Assembly (NCBI GenBank): GCA_017460885.1
Contig: JAFUAB010000022.1
Location: 1 to 64,000 of the forward strand
Reading direction: 5' to 3'
Origin: Lachnospiraceae bacterium
GTDB lineage: Bacteria; Bacillota; Clostridia; Lachnospirales; Lachnospiraceae
DNA: 64,000 nucleotides
Position 1 is the first letter of the stretch, and each line of letters opens with the position of its first letter. Shown piece after piece: positions 58,488 to 64,000 of this stretch. The notes under the pieces were generated by a model that saw nothing but the letters and a program-made list of their open reading frames with translations, made no database searches and was not told the DNA's origin. The position numbers and the translations under genes are program-made.

Positions 58488-61070
58488 ATGAATTTAGCTG
58501 AAAGGATATTCGGAACACATTCGGAGAGGGAGTATAAGAGACTTCAGTCAACCCTGGATCAGATTGAATATTTAAGAAGCACGGTAATGGCTCTGACCGA
58601 TGAACAACTCAGGGATAAGACCGTTGAATACAAAAAAAGGGTAGCCGGAGGCGAAGCTCTTGAGAGCATTCTTCCCGAAGCGTTTGCGGTAGTCAGGGAA
58701 GCATCACGGAGAGTTCTCGGAATGGAGCATTTCCGCGTTCAGCTTGCGGGAGGTATCATTCTCCATCAGGGGCGTATCGCCGAGATGCGTACAGGTGAAG
58801 GTAAAACGCTTGTATCCACCTGTCCGGCTTACCTGAATGCACTGACCGGCAAGGGCGTACATGTAGTTACCGTAAATGATTATCTGGCCAAGCGTGATGC
58901 CGACCAGATGGGGCAGGTTCACCAGTTCCTGGGACTGACGGTCGGAGTTGTATTAAACCAGATGTCATCGGAAGAGAGAAGGGCTGCATATAACTGTGAC
59001 ATAACATACGTTACCAATAATGAGCTCGGTTTTGACTACCTGCGTGATAACATGGTCATATACAAGGAACAGCTGGTTCAGCGCGGTCTTAACTATGCGA
59101 TCATCGACGAGGTCGACTCCGTGCTTATCGACGAGGCCCGTACACCGCTGATCATATCGGGACAGTCCGGCAAGTCCACCAAGCTCTACGAGGCATGCGA
59201 TATCCTCGCCAGACAGCTCAAAAGGGGTGATGACCTTCCCGAGATGACCAAGATGGACGCGATCATGGGAGTGGAACGTGAAGAGACCGGCGACTTTATA
59301 GTTAACGAGAAGGACAAGGTTGTAAACCTTACCGCCCAGGGTGTCAAGAAGGTAGAGCGGTTCTTCCAGATAGATAACTTTGCGGATCCCGAGAATCTTG
59401 AGATCCAGCATAATATCATACTTGCGCTCCGTGCCCATAATCTCATGTTCAGGGATCAGGATTATGTGGTTAAGGATGATCAGGTGCTCATAGTTGATGA
59501 ATTTACCGGTCGTATCATGCCCGGGCGCCGCTATTCGGACGGTCTGCATCAGGCGATAGAGGCCAAGGAGCATGTGAAGGTCAAGAGGGAGTCCAAGACT
59601 CTTGCAACGATCACCTTCCAGAATTTCTTTAATAAATACACCAAGAAGGCCGGTATGACCGGTACGGCCGTTACCGAAGAGAAGGAATTCCGTGACATTT
59701 ATTATATGGATGTTGTGGAGGTTCCCACCAATAAGCCGGTGATCCGTATCGATCATCAGGACAGCGTGTATAAGACACGCCGTGAGAAACTGAACGCGAT
59801 AGTCGATGCGGTTGTGGAAGCGCATGCAAAGGGACAGCCGATCCTTGTGGGTACTATCAACATTGATGCTTCAGAGGAACTGTCAAAGCTGCTGACCAAA
59901 CGAGGCATCGAGCATAAGGTGCTGAACGCCAAGTTCCATGAGCTTGAGGCCGAGATAGTGGCGGACGCCGGCATTCACGGAGCGGTTACGATCGCTACCA
60001 ATATGGCGGGCCGTGGTACCGATATCAAGCTGGATGAGATCTCCAGACGCGTCGGAGGACTCAAGATAATAGGTACAGAGAGACATGAGTCAAGACGTAT
60101 AGATAACCAGCTTAGAGGTCGTTCCGGACGTCAGGGAGATCCCGGCGAGTCCAGATTCTATATCTCGCTCGAGGATGATCTGATGAGGCTGTTCGGCTCC
60201 GAAAAGATGATCAATATGTTCAACGCTCTCGGGATTCCCGAGGGACAGGAAATACAGCATTCCTCACTGACCAAGGCTATCGAGGGCGCGCAGAAGAAGA
60301 TCGAGTCCAACAACTTCGGAATACGTAAGAATCTGCTGGAATATGACCAGGTTATGAACGAACAGCGCGAGATCGTCTATGAAGAGAGACGCAGGGTTCT
60401 GGACGGCGAATCAATGCGTGACGTTATCTATAAATATATCATCGATATAGTTGAGAATAATGTGGATACGGCTATCAGCGATGATTCCCGTTCCGACGGA
60501 TGGGATCTTGAGGAACTCAATCAGCTGCTGCTTCCGGTCATTCCGCTTGAACCGGTCACGATTGAACGCATCGGTCCCAGGATGACCAAGAATGAGCTTA
60601 AGCAGAAGCTCAAGGAGGAGGCTGTCAAGCTGTATGAGCAAAAGGAAGCCGAATTCCCCGAGGCGGAGGCGATACGTGAGATAGAGCGCGTTATCCTGCT
60701 CAAGGTCATCGACCGCAAATGGATGGATCATATCGATGATATGGACCAGCTCAGACAGGGTATAGGTCTGCAGGCTTACGGGCAGAAGGATCCCCTTGTT
60801 GAATACAAGATGAGCGGTTACGACATGTTCGATGAAATGACTCAGAATATCAGGGAGGATACCGTCAGACTGCTCATGAGAGTCAAGATCGAGCAGAAGG
60901 TTGAACGTGAACAGGTTGCCAAGGTTACCGGTACAAATAAAGACGATACCGTGGCCAGGGGCCCTGTCAAAAGAGAAACACAGAAGATATATCCCAATGA
61001 TCCCTGTCCCTGCGGTTCGGGCAAGAAATACAAGAACTGTCACGGACGTCCGGGAATGTCGCTGGATTAA
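58488..61070 (+). CDS. secA: Preprotein translocase ATPase
   Basis: An 860-residue motor that drives secretion through SecYEG. Walker A is [13 protein letters not shown]-like Walker B is [13 protein letters not shown], the RNA-helicase motif VI is [13 protein letters not shown]. The C-terminus has the zinc-binding SEC-C motif [14 protein letters not shown]. The frame is open from 58431, but the conserved N-terminus and AGAGG fix ATG at 58488. Sits before prfB, as in many Firmicutes. Confidence 0.96.
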   Translation: MNLAERIFGTHSEREYKRLQSTLDQIEYLRSTVMALTDEQLRDKTVEYKKRVAGGEALESILPEAFAVVREASRRVLGMEHFRVQLAGGIILHQGRIAEMRTGEGKTLVSTCPAYLNALTGKGVHVVTVNDYLAKRDADQMGQVHQFLGLTVGVVLNQMSSEERRAAYNCDITYVTNNELGFDYLRDNMVIYKEQLVQRGLNYAIIDEVDSVLIDEARTPLIISGQSGKSTKLYEACDILARQLKRGDDLPEMTKMDAIMGVEREETGDFIVNEKDKVVNLTAQGVKKVERFFQIDNFADPENLEIQHNIILALRAHNLMFRDQDYVVKDDQVLIVDEFTGRIMPGRRYSDGLHQAIEAKEHVKVKRESKTLATITFQNFFNKYTKKAGMTGTAVTEEKEFRDIYYMDVVEVPTNKPVIRIDHQDSVYKTRREKLNAIVDAVVEAHAKGQPILVGTINIDASEELSKLLTKRGIEHKVLNAKFHELEAEIVADAGIHGAVTIATNMAGRGTDIKLDEISRRVGGLKIIGTERHESRRIDNQLRGRSGRQGDPGESRFYISLEDDLMRLFGSEKMINMFNALGIPEGQEIQHSSLTKAIEGAQKKIESNNFGIRKNLLEYDQVMNEQREIVYEERRRVLDGESMRDVIYKYIIDIVENNVDTAISDDSRSDGWDLEELNQLLLPVIPLEPVTIERIGPRMTKNELKQKLKEEAVKLYEQKEAEFPEAEAIREIERVILLKVIDRKWMDHIDDMDQLRQGIGLQAYGQKDPLVEYKMSGYDMFDEMTQNIREDTVRLLMRVKIEQKVEREQVAKVTGTNKDDTVARGPVKRETQKIYPNDPCPCGSGKKYKNCHGRPGMSLD

Positions 61071-61090
61071 TATAATACTGAAGAGGACTT

Positions 61091-62230
61091 ATGGTAGAAC
61101 TGGATAATATGAAGTCCGAGATCCTGACCTACGAGACCCCGCTTGCCGAGATCCGTGCGTCACTGGATGTGACTTCCAAGGAAAAGAGAATAGAAGAACT
61201 GGATATGGAGATGCAGTCCCCGGGATTCTGGGACAATCCGGATATATCCAACAAAAAGGTCAAAGAGGCCAAAAATCTCAAAGATACGGTGGATACTATC
61301 AACGGCTTGGACAGTACCTACAGGGATATCCTTGAACTGATCGAACTCGGATACGAAGAAAATGATCCCGAGATCATACCCGATATCCGGGCCGAGCTTG
61401 ACGGATTCGAAGAAACCTTCGAAAAGCTGAGAGTTTCGACACTCCTGTCCGATGAGTATGACGGATATAACGCCATTATCAAGATAAATGCCGGAGCGGG
61501 CGGTACCGAGAGCTGTGACTGGGCTTCCATGCTGTATCGTATGTATCTGAGGTGGTGTGAGCGCCACGGCTGTTCGGTTGAGGAACTGGATTATCTCGAC
61601 GGAGACGAGGCGGGTGTCAAATCGGTCACCTTCCAGGTGAACGGAGAGAATGCCTACGGCTATCTGAAATGTGAAAAGGGGGTACACAGACTTGTGCGGA
61701 TCTCACCTTTCAACGCTCAGGGCAAAAGGCAGACTTCGTTTGTTTCCGTGGACGTGATGCCGGATATAGAAGAGGATATAAACATCGATATCAAGGATGA
61801 GGATATCAGGATAGATACCTATCGAAGCAGCGGAGCCGGCGGTCAGCATATCAATAAGACATCATCGGCCATACGTATTACCCACTTCCCTACCGGAATA
61901 GTTGTTACATGCCAGAACGAGAGAAGCCAGCTGCAGAACAAGGACAAGGCTATGCAGATGCTGAAAGCCAAGCTCTATATGCTTCAGAAGGAGGCTAATG
62001 CCGATAAGCTTTCGGATATACGAGGCGAAGTCAAGGAGATAGGCTGGGGTAACCAGATACGGTCGTATTTCCTCCAGCCCTACAAGATGGTCAAGGACCT
62101 GAGGACCGGAGAGGAAACTGCCAATGCGGATGCTGTTCTTGACGGTGGCATTGACCTGTTTATCAATGCTTATCTCAAATGGTTAAGCGTGGGCTGTCCC
62201 GAAAGAGGAGTGGTCAATGACGAGGGCTGA
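61091..62230 (+). CDS. prfB: Peptide chain release factor 2
   Basis: A 379-residue release factor reading UGA and UAA. The SPF anticodon motif (RISPFNAQ) and the GGQ motif (SGAGGQHINKT) are intact. Many prfB genes contain an in-frame UGA near codon 25 and need a +1 frameshift; here the equivalent place reads straight through as ASLDVTSKEK with no CTTTGAC slip site. Full length comes from one frame. Starts 20 bp after secA with AGAGG upstream. Confidence 0.95.
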   Translation: MVELDNMKSEILTYETPLAEIRASLDVTSKEKRIEELDMEMQSPGFWDNPDISNKKVKEAKNLKDTVDTINGLDSTYRDILELIELGYEENDPEIIPDIRAELDGFEETFEKLRVSTLLSDEYDGYNAIIKINAGAGGTESCDWASMLYRMYLRWCERHGCSVEELDYLDGDEAGVKSVTFQVNGENAYGYLKCEKGVHRLVRISPFNAQGKRQTSFVSVDVMPDIEEDINIDIKDEDIRIDTYRSSGAGGQHINKTSSAIRITHFPTGIVVTCQNERSQLQNKDKAMQMLKAKLYMLQKEANADKLSDIRGEVKEIGWGNQIRSYFLQPYKMVKDLRTGEETANADAVLDGGIDLFINAYLKWLSVGCPERGVVNDEG

Positions 62231-62570
62231 TAACAGGATGTCGTCGGCTTCACTGATCCTGGGTATCATCTCATGCATCAGTGCAGCGCTGATGACGGTA
62301 TATCTGCCGTTTATATTTGGCGGTCTTTCCATTATCTGTGCGATTTTGTCCCGGGACAGATCCGGGATTCCCGATCGTAATGCAAAAGCGGGCATAACCG
62401 TCAGCGTGATATCGATAGTCATCAATATTGTTGTCATTTCGGTATCGGTATATACGGTTTTTAATAATCCGGAGCAGTTTGCCATGTTCAATTCCTTGTT
62501 TGAAAAATTCTACGGAATGGACTTCCGGACTTATATGGATACTTATATGAATGAAGGTCTTCACATCTGA
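62217..62570 (+). CDS. Small two-helix membrane protein (DUF4190-like)
   Basis: A 117-residue protein with two hydrophobic segments (about residues 10-45 and 57-82) separated by a basic loop RDRSGIPDRNAKAG, a layout common in DUF4190-type small membrane proteins. The ATG overlaps the prfB stop by 14 bp, so it is probably the last gene of the secA-prfB unit. A terminator starts inside its last codons. Function unknown. Confidence 0.65.
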   Translation: MTRADNRMSSASLILGIISCISAALMTVYLPFIFGGLSIICAILSRDRSGIPDRNAKAGITVSVISIVINIVVISVSVYTVFNNPEQFAMFNSLFEKFYGMDFRTYMDTYMNEGLHI

Positions 62571-62597
62571 TGGGAACAGAAGACCTTTATTTTTTTG
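62554..62597 (+). terminator. Terminator of the secA-prfB unit
   Basis: AAGGTCTTC (62554-62562) pairs with GAAGACCTT (62579-62587), followed by TTTATTTTTTT. The 5' arm overlaps the end of the preceding gene. Confidence 0.8.
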
Positions 62598-62614
62598 ATG
62601 ACAATATCCGGACA

Positions 62615-62637
62615 TTGTAATATACTATATATTACAA
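62615..62637. promoter_or_regulatory. Perfect 10-bp-arm palindrome upstream of the SprA-like gene
   Basis: Arms TTGTAATATA and TATATTACAA flank CTA. It is probably an operator over the promoter of the gene at 62677, as it lies between the previous terminator and the ribosome binding site. AT content and arm length fit GntR- or BlaI-type sites, but no regulator is nearby. Confidence 0.55.
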
Positions 62638-62676
62638 AAGTGTCTTTTGTTATTTTTTGCGAAAGGAGGGTACCGT

Positions 62677-63186
62677 ATGAGCATTTCCATAGGCGGCAGA
62701 CTTGGATATGGTATGTGGGGTAATTTTTCCGGAGCTGCGGGCGTGAGTCCGAATGGACAGACGCAGGGCACCGGCACGATCAAAAACCCCGGCGAAGATA
62801 CCAAAGTAACTCCGGGACGTAAATCATCGCCTGCCGAATGTGAGACCTGTAAGAACCGTAAGTACCAGGACGGTTCAGATGAGATGGTATCCTTCAAGAC
62901 CGCTCAGCATATGGATCCGAGTGAAGCGGCCACCAGAGTACGCGCGCACGAGCAGGAGCATGTTGCCAATGCGTACGACAAGGCGGCTCAGAATAACGGC
63001 AAGGTTCTTCAGGCCAGTGTCGCGATCCATACTGCGATCTGTCCGGAATGCGGTACTACTTATGTTGCCGGCGGACTTACGACTACCAAGATCAAATACA
63101 GCGATGAATCCAATCCTTATCAAAAGGACATGAAGGCCCGGCATGCAGATGCATTGCGCGGACAGAATGTGGATATGGCTGTATAG
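62677..63186 (+). CDS. SprA-related putative metalloprotease
   Basis: A 169-residue protein with the zinc-peptidase motif HEQEH (about residues 90-94) in the context RVRAHEQEHVANA, which matches the SprA-related/CJM1_0395 family (PF12118). Two Cys pairs, CETCKN (about 55-58) and CPECG (about 119-122), may bind a further metal. The N-terminal 40 residues are Gly-rich and look flexible. No signal peptide. AAAGGAGGG sets the start at 62677. Substrate unknown; the family has no well-defined role. Confidence 0.7.
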   Translation: MSISIGGRLGYGMWGNFSGAAGVSPNGQTQGTGTIKNPGEDTKVTPGRKSSPAECETCKNRKYQDGSDEMVSFKTAQHMDPSEAATRVRAHEQEHVANAYDKAAQNNGKVLQASVAIHTAICPECGTTYVAGGLTTTKIKYSDESNPYQKDMKARHADALRGQNVDMAV

Positions 63187-63194
63187 CTAAGAAT

Positions 63195-63956
63195 ATGAAT
63201 AAGAAATATAATCCCCCCGCTCTGCTTAAAGGACTGGCAAGAGAGAGGCTTGCCGGCAATTTCGGAGTGACAGTCAGAGCGTATATCTGGTCGAGAGTAA
63301 TAATGGTACTCATAGCATGGCTGACTATGTCCGTTTCACTATCGGATACAGGCGGTCGTGTTTTTTATGTTGTCATCTATGTGATATCTCTTATGATATC
63401 AGGGATCTTTGATGCCGGCAGTGCCTTTCTCTATCTGCATATCATCAATGGACGTAAGGCTTATCCCGGCATGATCTTCTATTGTTTCAGACACCATACC
63501 GACAGGTCGGTTCTTCTGACAGCCTATCTTTGCGTTCTCGAAACGCTGTACAGTCTGCTTTTTGCGGTATCATATATTCTGTACGGTACCAGCGGGCAGA
63601 CGGGGTATCTCGGACTGATGATCATAGGAGCGGGTATCATGTTTGCCGGATATCTGCTTGTACATGCCTTATATCTGCCCATGTACTATCTGATGCATGA
63701 TTTTCCGGATTACAGCGCTGTAGAGATCATCAGGCTGTGTCCAAAGCTGACGATGGTTAATATCGGGAGACTTGTAAGTCTCTATATCAGCCTGATCCCG
63801 CTTAAACTGCTTGAGATCCTTTCACTCGGAGTCGGAGCACCCTGGGTGGAATCATATATCAGTGCTATCGAATCGGAGTATTATATGGATCTGATGAATC
63901 CGGTCAAGGCGGTATCCGATCCGGAACCTTCGTATCACGATGGCGTAAATTATTAA
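63195..63956 (+). CDS. DUF975-like integral membrane protein
   Basis: A 253-residue protein starting 8 bp after the SprA-like gene. The N-terminus (LLKGLARERLAGNFG) has the AR-x-x-L-x-GN pattern of DUF975 proteins, followed by about five to six hydrophobic segments with a C-terminal amphipathic end (ESYISAIESEYYMDLM). Function unknown. Tight spacing suggests an operon with the preceding gene. Confidence 0.65.
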   Translation: MNKKYNPPALLKGLARERLAGNFGVTVRAYIWSRVIMVLIAWLTMSVSLSDTGGRVFYVVIYVISLMISGIFDAGSAFLYLHIINGRKAYPGMIFYCFRHHTDRSVLLTAYLCVLETLYSLLFAVSYILYGTSGQTGYLGLMIIGAGIMFAGYLLVHALYLPMYYLMHDFPDYSAVEIIRLCPKLTMVNIGRLVSLYISLIPLKLLEILSLGVGAPWVESYISAIESEYYMDLMNPVKAVSDPEPSYHDGVNY

Positions 63957-63967
63957 GGAGTAATGAA

Positions 63968-64000
63968 ATGGATATAGTTTGTTTGGATCTGGAGGGAGTA
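63968..64000 (+). CDS. Start of a thrH-like phosphoserine phosphatase gene (cut by window edge)
   Basis: Only 11 codons are in the window: MDIVCLDLEGV. The haloacid-dehalogenase motif I (DLEG, with Asp as nucleophile) in this exact context matches the N-terminus of ThrH-type phosphoserine/homoserine phosphotransferases. AAGGAG lies 8 bp upstream. The identity is a likely call from very little sequence. Confidence 0.5.
   Translation, partial: MDIVCLDLEGV

Overview
The window reads as the chromosome of a Gram-positive anaerobe of the Clostridia, most likely a gut or rumen Lachnospiraceae (Butyrivibrio-like). This is inferred from gene content: type III glutamine synthetase, an Amt-PII fusion, an ANTAR regulator next to a glutamine synthetase-like gene, QueT with a preQ1 riboswitch, an ABC_trans_CmpB membrane protein, and mostly strong AGGAGG-type ribosome binding sites. 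No rRNA, tRNA or CRISPR array was seen. Region 1 (1-20.5 kb) is accessory: a membrane metallopeptidase-like protein, a kinase-GNAT fusion, a serine hydrolase, an acyltransferase, an XRE-AbrB regulator, a Nudix-nitrilase fusion, a flotillin, a LytS-type histidine kinase, an IS5/IS1182-type transposase, a GH13 glucosidase, a charged protein of unknown function, two GNAT-like paralogues and a LysR regulator. It also holds at least four decayed gene fragments. Region 2 (20.8-40.5 kb) is a cluster devoted to ammonium and glutamine: purF, glnN (GS III), amt-PII, gltB, gltD, pyrG, carA, carB, a short GS I-like protein and an ANTAR protein. Nearly every enzyme here makes glutamine or spends its amide nitrogen. 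Four genes (purF, glnN, amt-PII, gltB) have a similar short leader, a terminator-like hairpin whose 5' arm starts with CAAAGGCG. This suggests one shared attenuation mechanism, for which the ANTAR protein is the obvious candidate regulator. Region 3 (40.6-54.1 kb) holds a 1650-residue protein of unknown function, a TetR regulator with a nested-dyad operator region, and a tightly overlapping five-gene operon: MATE transporter fused to an anti-sigma-like ATPase domain, a protein with two ATP-grasp domains in tandem, a GH3-type adenylating enzyme, a membrane-anchored SpoIIE/PP2C phosphatase and an RsbW-like ATPase. I read it as synthesis and export of an unknown amide-linked small molecule under partner-switch signalling; this is the best candidate for an undescribed system. 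Region 4 (54.1-64 kb) is mostly housekeeping: queT with its riboswitch, citrate synthase preceded by a small upstream ORF, a Na/Pi cotransporter with a lysine-rich tail, secA, prfB without the usual programmed frameshift, small membrane proteins, a SprA-like HEXXH protein, and the first codons of a thrH-like gene at the right edge.
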